Shown: positions 1-11,013 of the stretch, one piece after another
Layout of the letters: each line of letters starts with the position of its first letter
Position numbering within the stretch: the stretch's first letter is position 1
Assembly: GCF_900156675.1 (NCBI RefSeq)
Contig: NZ_FTOH01000003.1
Span: 1 to 64,000, forward strand
Length of the DNA stretch: 64,000 bases
Direction: 5' to 3'
Origin: Thalassolituus maritimus
GTDB lineage: Bacteria > Pseudomonadota > Gammaproteobacteria > Pseudomonadales > Oceanobacteraceae
The notes under the pieces: generated by a model
Told to the model about the DNA's origin: nothing
The model's database searches: none
What the model saw: only the letters and a program-made list of their open reading frames with translations
Position numbers and translations under genes: made by a program

Positions 1-60
1 AAGTTTTTGACCATCCTGAATGCGATGATCCGGAATGGTCAGGAGTGGTCTTATGAATAA
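1..60 (+). CDS. 3' end of a probable IS110-family transposase (partial)
   Basis: Reading from base 1 in frame 1 gives an open tail of 19 residues that stops at TAA 58-60. Its core, KFLTILNAMIRNG, resembles the conserved C-terminus of IS110/IS116-type DEDD transposases, which typically end in a phrase like K-L-L-T-I-L-N-A-M-x-R-x-G. The rest of the gene lies outside the window, so the family call rests on this short motif only. No terminal inverted repeats are visible. A non-transposase gene cannot be excluded. Confidence 0.5.
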   Translation, partial: KFLTILNAMIRNGQEWSYE

Positions 61-92
61 TTATTTAGCTACGGTTGAACCACAGTCGCTTG

Positions 93-626
93 TTATCTGG
101 TGCTTTCTGCAGCTTTAAGTAATGACAGAACTTCATCCCGAATGCTGCTCATATCTTTTGGGTTAAAGCCAACGTGCTGACTGTGTAGCTTGCCGTTGTG
201 GTCAATAAGGTAGGCAGTTGGCATACCTCTCAGTTGATAAGTTGCCGCTGTGTTTTCGTTATCGAACAGAGTCGGGTAATCAACCGGGTATTCTTTCAGG
301 AAGCGAAGACCCTCTTCACGGGTTTCATCGACATTCAGAGCCAGAACTTCAAACCCACGATCTTTGAGTTCATTTCTTAGTTCGTTGAGCATGGGCAATG
401 ATTTACGGCACGGGCCACACCAGGATGCCCAGAAGTCCAGATAAATCACCTTTCCTCGATAGTCTTCTAAGGATACCTGGCGTTTTTCGTCCAGCGTACT
501 CAGCGTAAATACCGGTGCGTTAATCTGGCTTTCTGCGTGAACCCAGGTACTCCCGGTCAGTAGCAGTATTACTAACAGGCGAGTGAATACTTTTATGAGC
601 GAAACAAAACGCGTAGCGACTTGCAT
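93..626 (-). CDS. Secreted TlpA/ResA-like thiol-disulfide oxidoreductase
   Basis: About 177 residues. The ATG at 626 is preferred over the upstream in-frame start at 683 because it is followed directly by a signal peptide (basic FTR stretch, then LLVILLLTG, cleavage near VHA-ES) and has an AGGG upstream. The mature part is a thioredoxin fold of the AhpC/TSA-TlpA type, with WASWCGPC giving the redox pair C70/C73. A cis-proline loop (RGMPTAYLID) follows about 80 residues later. Proteins of this kind reduce or shuffle disulfides in the periplasm, often in cytochrome c maturation, but no cytochrome genes are adjacent, so the substrate is unknown. It is divergent from the GGDEF gene and convergent with the transposase fragment. 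The fold is firm, the client is not. Confidence 0.85.
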   Translation of the reverse strand: MQVATRFVSLIKVFTRLLVILLLTGSTWVHAESQINAPVFTLSTLDEKRQVSLEDYRGKVIYLDFWASWCGPCRKSLPMLNELRNELKDRGFEVLALNVDETREEGLRFLKEYPVDYPTLFDNENTAATYQLRGMPTAYLIDHNGKLHSQHVGFNPKDMSSIRDEVLSLLKAAESTR

Positions 627-789
627 AATCGTTACCCTGAAAAAGTGAGTGAATATTCTGAGGGGTATCCAGGTGTTTGACAATCCGGGCTTTTCAGCCA
701 GATCAGTTCTTGGGGTGGTTTTCGGTTCTGGCCCTGCAGGACTGACAGTGTCGTCTACACTGTAAGGAGTATTTGCAGAGGGAACAGGA

Positions 790-2772
790 ATGAAATTACA
801 GAAGCCGCTGATTGCGATGCTGCTGGGTTTACTATTGCATTTGGTCGGAATTAGCGACGCGTCAGCACGAGTGGCTTCGATACCGGGGTATTCTGCAGAG
901 GATGACGTGCTCGACGTGGCCGAATCTCAATCTGGTCAGAATTTGGCTTTTATTACCCGCTACGTTGAGGATACCTCTGGCGAACTGGTGATTGGAGATG
1001 AGGACAGCCTGGGCTGGAAAGCAGCACGAGAGGACTTATCTTTCGGTTACACCAACTCGGTGTACTGGTTCCGCTTCAATCTGACAAACTCTGGCCACAG
1101 GCACCTCAGCCGTTTGATCAGTATCTCTTACCCTGTTCTTGACTATATCGACCTGTACCGAAAAGCCAACGACGGTGAATGGCAACTTATCAGTCTGGGG
1201 GACAAGCAGGAATTCAGTGATCGTCTGTTACCCCATCGCCATTTTCTTATTCCGTTTGAGATCGATCCGGGGGAAATTCAGGAATGGGTTCTCCGGGTTG
1301 AAACTTCCAGTTCTATGCAGGTGCCAATGACGCTTTGGGATGAGCGTGATTTCTTTGTACATGATCAGAATCAGCTTCTTGGGCTCGGTCTGTATTACGG
1401 CATTATGCTGATTATGGTGTTTTACAACCTTTTTGTGTTTTTCTCAGTTAAAGAGGGGAATTACCTTTTTTACGTTCTTTATGTCGGCTGCATGGCGGGT
1501 TTTCTTGGTAGTTTGCAGGGCATCAATTTCCAGTATTTATGGCCATCTGCAATTCACTGGAATGATCAGAGTATTATCGTGTTGCTGTCTGGCGTCATTA
1601 TATTTGCCGGTATCTTCACCAGAAAATTCCTTTATCTTCATACCGATCAGTCGTTCTTTAATAAGCTGATCGGGTTACTGATCCTGATTTGTATCGGCAT
1701 AGTATTCCTCAGTAATCTGGTGGCGTATCACACCTTGATAAGGGCGTTAATTGTCGTTGCCATGCTCGCGATGATTGGCGCTATCGTACTAGGCGTGAGA
1801 CGTTGGGCAGAGGGGTTTGTTGCTGCGCGTTATTACACTATTGCCTGGACCAGTTTTCTGTTGGGCGGGATCGTCCTTGCTCTCAATAAGTTCAACATTA
1901 TACCCAGAAACTTTTTTACCGAGAATTCGCTTCAGATCGGCTCTGCCATGGAAGTGATTCTGCTGTCATTTGCACTGGCCGATCGTCTGAATCAGGAAAA
2001 ACGTGAGCGTTACGAAGCTCAGATCAGTGCGTTGGAACACGAAAAATTGGCTCGCAAGGCACAGACTGAAGCCCTGGATCAGGAACGTAATGCGCGTAAG
2101 GCGCAGGAAAAGGCCCTTGAACACGAGCGGGCTGCGCGGGAAGCACAGGCAAAAGCACTGGATATTCAGAAGAGAGCAACGGAAACCCTGGAGCGTCGCG
2201 TTCGCGAAAGGACACTGGAGCTTGAGAATGTAAATGAACAGCTTGAGCGTATGAGTACGACAGACGCGCTTACAAACGTAAGAAACCGTCGCTTCTTTGA
2301 TGACTTTCTTGATCGGGAGTTCGCTCTGGCCCGCCATGACATGGCCAACTTCTCGATTCTGCTGCTGGATATTGATCACTTTAAACAGGTTAATGATACC
2401 TACGGGCATCAGGTGGGCGATGAAATTCTGCGTTGCATCTCCGGCGCAATCAGTGAAACGATTGAAAACAAAGATTCAGTAGCACGCTATGGGGGGGAGG
2501 AGTTTGCAGTAGTACTGCCGGGGTTGAGTCAGGAGCAGGTAGCTTCAATAGCAGAAGCAATTCGTATGTCGATCGCATCTATCAATCTTGACCGTATCGC
2601 AGCTGGCTTCCGTGTGACTATCAGCGTCGGTTGTTATTCGGCGATTCCTGATGATGCAGATGGTCCTGAAAGCTGGCTGTCCAAAGCAGACGAAGCGCTG
2701 TATCGCGCGAAAGAAAATGGTCGTAATCGTGTGGAGTGCTGGTCGGAGGTAGAAGCTCAGGCGGAGGACTAA
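790..2772 (+). CDS. 7TMR-DISM diguanylate cyclase (GGDEF)
   Basis: 660 residues. A signal peptide is followed by a periplasmic 7TMR-DISMED2-like beta domain (about 60-185), seven hydrophobic segments (about 195-395), a charged coiled coil (about 396-480) and a C-terminal GGDEF domain. The coiled coil contains three near-perfect 14-residue repeats of the A-R-K-A-Q-x-x-A-L-x-x-E type (about 421-462). The active-site loop is GGEEF (about 567-571), preceded by D-x-D-H-F-K, so cyclase activity making c-di-GMP is expected. Five residues before GGEEF, where the inhibitory I-site RxxD should lie, the sequence is ENKD: the arginine is missing, so product inhibition may be weak. DISMED2 domains are thought to bind carbohydrate-like ligands. 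Start ATG with GAGGGA upstream. Confidence 0.92.
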   Translation: MKLQKPLIAMLLGLLLHLVGISDASARVASIPGYSAEDDVLDVAESQSGQNLAFITRYVEDTSGELVIGDEDSLGWKAAREDLSFGYTNSVYWFRFNLTNSGHRHLSRLISISYPVLDYIDLYRKANDGEWQLISLGDKQEFSDRLLPHRHFLIPFEIDPGEIQEWVLRVETSSSMQVPMTLWDERDFFVHDQNQLLGLGLYYGIMLIMVFYNLFVFFSVKEGNYLFYVLYVGCMAGFLGSLQGINFQYLWPSAIHWNDQSIIVLLSGVIIFAGIFTRKFLYLHTDQSFFNKLIGLLILICIGIVFLSNLVAYHTLIRALIVVAMLAMIGAIVLGVRRWAEGFVAARYYTIAWTSFLLGGIVLALNKFNIIPRNFFTENSLQIGSAMEVILLSFALADRLNQEKRERYEAQISALEHEKLARKAQTEALDQERNARKAQEKALEHERAAREAQAKALDIQKRATETLERRVRERTLELENVNEQLERMSTTDALTNVRNRRFFDDFLDREFALARHDMANFSILLLDIDHFKQVNDTYGHQVGDEILRCISGAISETIENKDSVARYGGEEFAVVLPGLSQEQVASIAEAIRMSIASINLDRIAAGFRVTISVGCYSAIPDDADGPESWLSKADEALYRAKENGRNRVECWSEVEAQAED

Positions 2773-2797
2773 ATAATCCCCGCCTGTTTGTTTCTTG

Positions 2798-4465
2798 TTA
2801 TTGGATGGAGGTCTGGCTGGCATATCCCACTCTGAAGCCACCCCAATGCTTGCCATTAACCCAGATCGGCACAGAAAGGTCATGCATTACTTCGCCAGTG
2901 TCACGCTTATAAGTCTGGAGCAAAAATAGTTTTTGGTTACTGCCACAGCGTGACCCAGTGCGGTCATCAAAAATACGCTTAGTGCGATTATTCACCAGGT
3001 CTTTGTGATAGTCGCCGCTCAGAGGTTGAGTGAACTTGATGTTGTGAGTCGGGAAGTAGCCATTGTCATCCACGGCACCAGCATAGGCGATGAAAGGGTT
3101 GCGCTGTAAAATGGGCTCTTGGATATCTGGCAATAGCTCATCAGTGAAAGCGTCGAAATCTGTGGAAAACTTCTTGGGGTTCGTTTCGGGGATCTCGCGA
3201 TATTCACGACTGAACAGGGCATCGTGTGTGATTTTTCCGCTAGCAATCGCTTCTTCAAATAACCGACCAATCGCTTCAGCGGCACTGAAGGCTTCAGCTT
3301 TAACCGTGTCATGCGGCTCGCCTAAATTACCACTACCGAAAGATTCGAAAATGGTCTCTGCGGATTCTGACAAACCGGATGACTTATCAGCAATGGAAGC
3401 AACTTCGTTTTCAGTTTCCTGATAGTGAGCTGAAGTCTGTCCGATGATTCCCGAAATGTGCTGGATATGCCCGGTGTTATCGTTCATATTTTCGACAAGT
3501 GCATTGACGGCATGTTGTATGTTGTCGGCGCGTTTATTGATTTCAGTGAGGTGATCATTCAGCTCACGCGTCATGCTGACCCCTTCATCAATTACCTTGA
3601 TCAGGTTACTGCTGTTGCCTGCTGCAAGTTTCACTTCCTGATTGATTTGAGCAATGGTAGTGCCAATCTGTTCGGTCGCATCTGATGTCTTACCAGCAAG
3701 AGCGCGCACTTCGTCAGCGACCACTGCAAATCCGCGCCCCTGTTCGCCAGCCCGCGCAGCTTCAATGGCAGCATTTAATGCCAGCAGGTTGGTTTGTTCT
3801 GCAATGTCATTAATGATGCTGGTTACCTTGCTGATGTTTTCAGACTTGGCTTCGAGGTTGGAAATAAGCTCTGCATTACTTTGCACCTGATCGCGGGTTT
3901 CTTCCATTTTCGGAATCGTGCGGTTAATGGCCTCGCTGCCAGCTCGGTTAATCTCCATGGCTTCATTAGTGGCGCGTGCGGCTTCTCGTGTCTGCTCCAG
4001 CATATCTTCCATTGTGTTGGATATACGCCCAGTGCTGTGCACTATCTGTTCACTGTCTTTTGCTTCCTCGTGAATGCGTTTTTGCAGCTTGTCTGCGGCG
4101 TATGACATTTCGGCCGCAGAGATGGCGATATGACCACCGTTTTCTGCAAGGTTCTGTTGGATTTTTCTTGCTGAAGTCAGGTAGTTGTTGATGTCTTGGG
4201 TGGCATCTGTAAGCCAGTCCGCGGATGGCTTGATATCGTGTCTGTCGCCTTTTATCGAAGCGGTCAGATTGGAGATAAGATCGGTCGTTGGTCTCAGTAT
4301 CAGCCTGTGTTGTAGAAGAGCAGTCGTACAGGTCGCGATAACCGCACTCAGTATTAAGGCCAGTATTGGCTCTGCGTCTGTTTTAAGAATTGCAAAACCC
4401 AAGACGATTCCGGCTAAGCTGCCGACCAGCATCGACCCAGCGATCAAACGTGAACTAGAAACCAT
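2798..4465 (-). CDS. Methyl-accepting chemotaxis protein with C-terminal sensor-like domain
   Basis: 555 residues. Two adjacent N-terminal transmembrane helices (about 7-27 and 33-50) with almost no periplasmic loop suggest that sensing is not periplasmic. The signalling hairpin tip is clear (about 230-262, containing [20 protein letters not shown]), flanked by long coiled coils. After the hairpin comes an extra C-terminal domain of about 170 residues with the conserved phrases [16 protein letters not shown] and [20 protein letters not shown]. These are known from a common class of MCPs with a C-terminal PAS/Cache-like module. Start ATG with GGAGAG eight bases upstream. It is convergent with the GGDEF gene. 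It probably relays a cytoplasmic or membrane-state cue to CheA/CheW encoded elsewhere. The ligand is unknown. Confidence 0.92.
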   Translation of the reverse strand: MVSSSRLIAGSMLVGSLAGIVLGFAILKTDAEPILALILSAVIATCTTALLQHRLILRPTTDLISNLTASIKGDRHDIKPSADWLTDATQDINNYLTSARKIQQNLAENGGHIAISAAEMSYAADKLQKRIHEEAKDSEQIVHSTGRISNTMEDMLEQTREAARATNEAMEINRAGSEAINRTIPKMEETRDQVQSNAELISNLEAKSENISKVTSIINDIAEQTNLLALNAAIEAARAGEQGRGFAVVADEVRALAGKTSDATEQIGTTIAQINQEVKLAAGNSSNLIKVIDEGVSMTRELNDHLTEINKRADNIQHAVNALVENMNDNTGHIQHISGIIGQTSAHYQETENEVASIADKSSGLSESAETIFESFGSGNLGEPHDTVKAEAFSAAEAIGRLFEEAIASGKITHDALFSREYREIPETNPKKFSTDFDAFTDELLPDIQEPILQRNPFIAYAGAVDDNGYFPTHNIKFTQPLSGDYHKDLVNNRTKRIFDDRTGSRCGSNQKLFLLQTYKRDTGEVMHDLSVPIWVNGKHWGGFRVGYASQTSIQ

Positions 4466-4635
4466 AGAGAACTCTCCGCTTTGTCCTCTTTGAAGAATAG
4501 TTCATATGGCCTGAAAGGATATTTGTATGTGTCAGACGGCACAGAAAGTCATGCACCTGCGCGCGTAGCGGGACAGATTATTAGCGTGCTAAAGACGGAT
4601 TGCTTGCTAAGAGGAGATAGGGAAATACCACCGAA

Positions 4636-4722
4636 TGGTGCCGAAGGGGAGACTCGAACTCCCACGGGCGTAAGCCCACTGCGACCTGAACACAGCGTGT
4701 CTACCAATTCCACCACTTCGGC
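4636..4722 (-). tRNA. tRNA-Leu (CAG)
   Basis: On the minus strand the 87-base sequence starts GCCGAAG and ends CTTCGGC-A-CCA, with the CCA encoded. The acceptor stem pairs fully. The anticodon loop reads TTCAGGT (anticodon CAG), a long variable arm (GGGCTTACGCCC region) marks a class II tRNA, and the T loop is GTTCGAGTC. It is the distal member of a three-gene tRNA-Leu cluster. Confidence 0.97.
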
Positions 4723-4777
4723 AAAAGGGTGTGACGACAATGTCGTCTACAGCACCACCAACACGGTAGGTTGTTGA

Positions 4778-4864
4778 TGGTGCCCAGGGGGAGACTCGAA
4801 CTCCCACGAGCGTAAGCTCACTGCGACCTGAACACAGCGTGTCTACCAATTCCACCACCTGGGC
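4778..4864 (-). tRNA. tRNA-Leu (CAG), second copy
   Basis: Minus strand, 87 bases, GCCCAGG...CCTGGGC-A-CCA with encoded CCA. It is almost identical to the neighbouring tRNA-Leu(CAG), including the anticodon arm. The visible differences are compensatory changes in the acceptor stem and one pair in the variable arm (GAGC/GCTC), so both copies should be functional. This is a recent tandem duplication. Confidence 0.97.
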
Positions 4865-4925
4865 AAACAAGATTCTTCTTGCGAAGATTCTTCACTGACC
4901 GAAAGATCCGTTGGTACTGAAATAT

Positions 4926-5010
4926 TGGTACCAGAGGCCGGACTCGAACCGGCACACCCGAAGGCGGGGGATTTTGAATCCCCTGCGTCTACCAATTTCG
5001 CCACTCTGGC
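4926..5010 (-). tRNA. tRNA-Leu (CAA)
   Basis: Minus strand, 85 bases. The anticodon stem-loop GGGGA-TTCAAAA-TCCCC gives anticodon CAA, reading UUG. Class II variable arm, GTTCGAGTC T loop, 3' TACCA encoded, and a G1-U72 wobble at the acceptor end. It is the first gene of the cluster, about 25 bases downstream of a good promoter. Confidence 0.96.
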
Positions 5011-5036
5011 AAATCAGTATCGGTCAGTGGCCGCGT

Positions 5037-5064
5037 ATATTACTCAGTATTTTCTGAACGTCAA
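5037..5064 (-). promoter_or_regulatory. Promoter of the tRNA-Leu cluster
   Basis: On the minus strand, TTGACG (5064-5059) and TAATAT (5042-5037) lie 16 bases apart. A GC-rich stretch (ACGCGGCC) follows the -10 box, typical of stringently controlled stable-RNA promoters. The first tRNA begins about 27 bases downstream. Assigned by eye. Confidence 0.65.
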
Positions 5065-5164
5065 CAATTTTTTCTAAGTATTTCCTTAACTTAGGAAATT
5101 ATCTCGGGTAACCTTGCGTCCGGTTTTACGCGCATACTCCGCCCGCTATCCTCAGGCCAAATGA

Positions 5165-7377
<2,213 letters not shown>

Positions 7378-7430
7378 GACCAGAAAAATTTTATTTACAG
7401 GCGATGCCTGAACATTGGGAGTAAATTTGA

Positions 7431-7787
7431 ATGAAAGCTTTAATGGCGCTGTTTGCTGTTGTTCCTGCAACTGCTTTTGCTGAGGCTGCCCCTCAGCCTG
7501 CGATGGGCGATGCCTTTTCCTGGGTATTCCTTCTCGGCTTTGCAGCGATCTTCTACTTTATGCTGTGGCGTCCACAGGCAAAACGTCAGAAAGAACACAA
7601 AAATCTGATTGAAGGTCTGGCGAAGAATGATGAAGTTGTCACTGCTGGTGGCATGCTGGGTAAAGTGACCAAGGTCACCGAAGAGTTCGCAGTGATCGAA
7701 GTGGCTGACGGCGTTCAGTTCCCTGTTCAGAAAGTTGCCGTAACAGCAGTACTTCCGAAAGGCACTATCAAAGAAGTAAAAGCCTGA
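7431..7787 (+). CDS. yajC: Sec translocon accessory protein YajC
   Basis: 118 residues: one N-terminal membrane helix (about 27-46, WVFLLGFAAIFYFMLWRPQ) followed by a small soluble domain with the family phrase GDEVVTAGG-like (KNDEVVTAGGMLGKV). YajC associates with SecD and SecF at the inner membrane. The ATG has GGGAG upstream. A 53-base gap separates it from tgt. A terminator-like hairpin lies between it and secD. Confidence 0.95.
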   Translation: MKALMALFAVVPATAFAEAAPQPAMGDAFSWVFLLGFAAIFYFMLWRPQAKRQKEHKNLIEGLAKNDEVVTAGGMLGKVTKVTEEFAVIEVADGVQFPVQKVAVTAVLPKGTIKEVKA

Positions 7788-7797
7788 CCAACCCTGT

Positions 7798-7822
7798 AAC
7801 GGCCTCCTTTGAGGCCGTTTTT
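7798..7822 (+). terminator. Hairpin with T-run between yajC and secD
   Basis: AACGGCCTC, loop CTTT, GAGGCCGTT, then further T residues: a 9-bp stem that looks like an intrinsic terminator placed 25 bases before secD. It may attenuate rather than end transcription, since secD has little room for a promoter of its own. Confidence 0.7.
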
Positions 7823-7847
7823 CATGCTGAAGGAATAGGGCAGTTGT

Positions 7848-9710
7848 ATGCTCAATAAATATCCACTCTGGAAAAACCTCCTCATTCTCGTGGTGGTTGC
7901 ACTGGCGTTCATCTACGCCGCCCCGAATTTATACCCACCTGATGCCGCTATTCAGGTAACGCCAGCACGAGCTGGTGCTGAGATGTCTGCCGCCACGCTG
8001 AATAATGTTCGTAAAGCGCTGGACGAGGCAGAGATCAGTTATTTTGGTGAGGAAGTCAATGGCAGCACGGCGCTGCTGAGACTCGAATCCGCCGACGCAC
8101 AACTCCCTGCGAAAGCCGCTATTCAGCGTAAGCTGGGTGATGAGTTTGTAGTTGCTCTGAACCTCGCACCGACAACCCCAGACTGGCTGGTCGATCTTGG
8201 TGCTGGCCCTATGACGCTGGGTCTTGATCTGAGTGGCGGTGTTCACTTCCTCATGGAAGTCGATATGGACGAGTACGTTTCCGGGCGTATCAAGAACTAT
8301 CGCGAAGACCTGAGAACCAGTCTACGTCAGGAGGATATCAAATATCGTCGTGTCGTCGTTGAAGGTAATAAGGTCCGGCTGAGCTTCCGCCAGGAAGCTC
8401 TGCGCAGCGAGGCGCGAACTTTCATCAATCGCAATTACCCGGGTGAGTTCCTTCCACAGGAAGAAGAAGTGGATGGTAACTTCGACCTGATCCTGATGCT
8501 TACTGAGCAGAAAATCCGTGACTTCGAAGACTATGCTCTTAAACAGAACCTCATGACGCTGCGCAACCGTGTTAACGAACTTGGTGTTGCTGAGCCACTG
8601 GTTCAGCGTCAGGGCCGCAACCGAATTGTGGTTGAGCTGCCGGGTGTACAGGACACAGCAGAAGCCAAGAAAATTCTGGGTAAGGCTGCGAATCTTGAAT
8701 TCCGCCTTGAAGCAGAACCGGGTGCCAGCCGCTTTGCGACGGAAGAATACAGCTTCCGTGACAACCAGAACCGTACTGCGCGTCTTGAGAAAAAAGTCAT
8801 TACAACAGGTGACAGCGTTACAAATGCCAGCTCTGGCTTTGATGAGAACAGCTTCCCTCAGGTAAATATCAGCCTCGACAGCAAAGGTGCCGCGCGTATG
8901 ACGCAGGTGACCAAGAAAGCGGTTCAGCGCAGAATGGCTGTGCTGTTCGTGGAGCGTAAACCGAAGACTACCTACGAGATGGTCGATGGCGTAGAGCAGC
9001 CTAAGACGATTCAGGTTGTCGAGAAGTCGATCATTTCTCTGGCTACGATTCAAAGTGTTCTGGGTAGCAGCTTCCGTATCACCGGGCTGCAGTCTGCCGA
9101 AGCGAATGAGTTGGCACTGCTGCTTCGCTCAGGTGCGCTTGCTGCACCGATGGACTTTGTCGAAGAGCGGACGGTAGGTCCAAGCCTGGGTGCAGAAAAT
9201 ATCGAAATGGGCGCACGCTCTGTGATGGCGGGCCTGGCTCTGGTACTGATTGCCATGCTCGTGTTCTACCGTGCGTTTGGTCTCATCGCGAATATTGCCC
9301 TTGCGGTTAACCTTGTTCTGTTGGTTGCCCTGATGTCGATCATCGGCGCGACCCTGACCTTGCCGGGTATTGCCGGTATCGTTCTGACTGTTGGTATGGC
9401 GGTGGATGCGAACGTGCTTATCTTCTCGCGAATACGGGAAGAGCTGAAAAATGGTCGCTCACCGCAGCAGGCCATTCACGAAGGCTATGACCGTGCCTTC
9501 CTGACGATTTTTGATGCCAACCTGACCACGCTGATTGTAGCGGTCATTCTGTTTGCAGTGGGTACTGGCCCGGTTAAAGGCTTCGCCGTCACACTGTCTT
9601 TCGGGATCCTGACGTCTATGTTCACTGCGATCATGGTGACCCGTGCAATGACTAACCTGCTGTACGGTGGTCGCCGTGTAGAGCGCCTGTCGATTGGAGG
9701 TAAGGCATGA
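7848..9710 (+). CDS. secD: Protein translocase subunit SecD
   Basis: 620 residues, the usual gammaproteobacterial length. An N-terminal membrane helix is followed by a large periplasmic P1 domain. The LGLDLSGGVHFLMEVD motif sits near residue 125, and five C-terminal helices follow with the RND-type motif in GIVLTVGMAVDANVLIFSRIREE. SecD with SecF uses the proton gradient to pull exported proteins through the inner membrane. It ends in a 4-base ATGA overlap with secF, indicating translational coupling. Confidence 0.97.
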   Translation: MLNKYPLWKNLLILVVVALAFIYAAPNLYPPDAAIQVTPARAGAEMSAATLNNVRKALDEAEISYFGEEVNGSTALLRLESADAQLPAKAAIQRKLGDEFVVALNLAPTTPDWLVDLGAGPMTLGLDLSGGVHFLMEVDMDEYVSGRIKNYREDLRTSLRQEDIKYRRVVVEGNKVRLSFRQEALRSEARTFINRNYPGEFLPQEEEVDGNFDLILMLTEQKIRDFEDYALKQNLMTLRNRVNELGVAEPLVQRQGRNRIVVELPGVQDTAEAKKILGKAANLEFRLEAEPGASRFATEEYSFRDNQNRTARLEKKVITTGDSVTNASSGFDENSFPQVNISLDSKGAARMTQVTKKAVQRRMAVLFVERKPKTTYEMVDGVEQPKTIQVVEKSIISLATIQSVLGSSFRITGLQSAEANELALLLRSGALAAPMDFVEERTVGPSLGAENIEMGARSVMAGLALVLIAMLVFYRAFGLIANIALAVNLVLLVALMSIIGATLTLPGIAGIVLTVGMAVDANVLIFSRIREELKNGRSPQQAIHEGYDRAFLTIFDANLTTLIVAVILFAVGTGPVKGFAVTLSFGILTSMFTAIMVTRAMTNLLYGGRRVERLSIGGKA

Positions 9711-10618
9711 ATACTGTGAATTTTATGCGTTTCCGTCATATTTCGACGGCAATTTCACTGACGTTGCTGCTGATTTCAGTCGTTGCGATTGGGATGCGAG
9801 GCCTGAACCTTGGTCTCGACTTCACTGGGGGCACGCTGCTTGAAGTGGAGTACGAAACTCCAGTTCCTCTCTCTGAAGTGAAATCGGTCCTTGATACCGC
9901 AGGCTACCGGGACGTTGTCGTGCAGAACTTTGGGTCTGAGACCGATGTTCTGGTTCGTATGTCGGAGTCTTTCCGAGATGACTTGGGAAATGAGGTCCTT
10001 GGGCTGCTGCAGACGAATGTTGAGGATAACTCACTGACGTTGCTGCGTAGCGAATTTGTCGGTGCAAGTGTCGGTGAGGAGTTACGTGACCAGGGCGGTA
10101 TCGCCATGCTGGTGGCGCTTTTCGTTGTGATGGCCTACGTGGCATTCCGCTTTCAGTGGAAGTTTTCACTCGGTGCGGTCATGGCCTTGTTCCACGATGT
10201 TCTGATTATTGTGGGCATGTTTGCACTCTTCCAGTGGGAGTTTGACCTGAACGTGCTGGCAGCCTTGCTCGCCGTTATCGGTTACTCGCTGAACGACACT
10301 ATCGTTGTGTCTGACCGGATACGCGAGAATTTCCGAATGATGCGTATTGGTTCTTCTGTGGAAATTATCAACGAGTCGCTGACTCAGACCCTCGGCCGTA
10401 CCTTGATGACGTCTTTGACGACAATCCTGGTGCTGCTTGCTCTGTTGTTCCTGGGTGGAGATATCATTCATAACTTCGCCCTGGCATTGACCATCGGCGT
10501 GGGCGTGGGTACGTATTCTTCGATATATATCGCAGCGAACCTGCTGCTGGCATTCAATGTCAGTCGCGAAGACCTGCTACCGCCAGAGCTAGAAGAAGAG
10601 GGTGACGAGGCTCCTTAG
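9707..10618 (+). CDS. secF: Protein translocase subunit SecF
   Basis: 303 residues. It has the helix 1, periplasmic domain, five-helix layout of SecF. Motifs seen: GLDFTGGTLLEVEY near residue 37 and AVIGYSLNDTIVVSDRIRE in the fourth helix. It is the partner of SecD in the SecDF-YajC complex, translated from an ATG overlapping the secD stop. A strong hairpin follows 28 bases after the stop. Confidence 0.97.
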   Translation: MNTVNFMRFRHISTAISLTLLLISVVAIGMRGLNLGLDFTGGTLLEVEYETPVPLSEVKSVLDTAGYRDVVVQNFGSETDVLVRMSESFRDDLGNEVLGLLQTNVEDNSLTLLRSEFVGASVGEELRDQGGIAMLVALFVVMAYVAFRFQWKFSLGAVMALFHDVLIIVGMFALFQWEFDLNVLAALLAVIGYSLNDTIVVSDRIRENFRMMRIGSSVEIINESLTQTLGRTLMTSLTTILVLLALLFLGGDIIHNFALALTIGVGVGTYSSIYIAANLLLAFNVSREDLLPPELEEEGDEAP

Positions 10619-10645
10619 TTTCGGTTTACTATCTTCGGAATGAAT

Positions 10646-10672
10646 AAGAGCGGCCCAGCCGCTCTTGTTGTT
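10646..10672 (+). terminator. Terminator of the secDF operon
   Basis: Perfect 9-bp stem AAGAGCGGC / GCCGCTCTT with loop CCA, followed by a T-rich but interrupted tail (GTTGTT). It sits directly after secF and probably ends the queA-secF transcript. Confidence 0.8.
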
Positions 10673-11013
10673 CTATCAGCCAGATACTCATACGTCTGTT
10701 TTAAACGTACTGTTGTAACGGCGTACGCCATTCATGACTGGCGTGTTGCATTTTACGCCATTTGAATGGTATCAATATGTAACGGGATGGCATGGGGGTG
10801 TCCCGGGTAGGGTCGGAACATAAGCTTCGGGATGGAGCAAAACAGGACGTTTATGGTGAAACTTGTGTCAAAAAGGGACAGTTAGCCAGATGCGTCTTTA
10901 TAACAATAATGAAAGCGGTATGCTGCCGCATTGCTGATTCTCTACTGACCTTTTGGGGGCAAAAGTCAGTAAGCCTCAGAATCAGTCACCAGAAGAATAA
11001 TGAAGGAAGCAGA
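10673..11013. other. Intergenic stretch before the AdeT-like gene
   Basis: No convincing gene. It carries an inverted repeat ACGCCA-N8-TGGCGT at 10725-10744, followed by a related ACGCCATTTGAATGG at 10755-10769, which might be an operator. A long in-frame extension of the downstream gene starts at 10792, but it lacks an SD and would bury the signal peptide, so it was not used. Confidence 0.5.

Noticed and set aside
4481-4870. Open frames over the tRNA-Leu genes
   Set aside because: They are translations of tRNA sequence and its complement.
10792-11013. N-terminal extension of the AdeT-like gene
   Set aside because: No SD, and it would place the evident signal peptide at residue 75.
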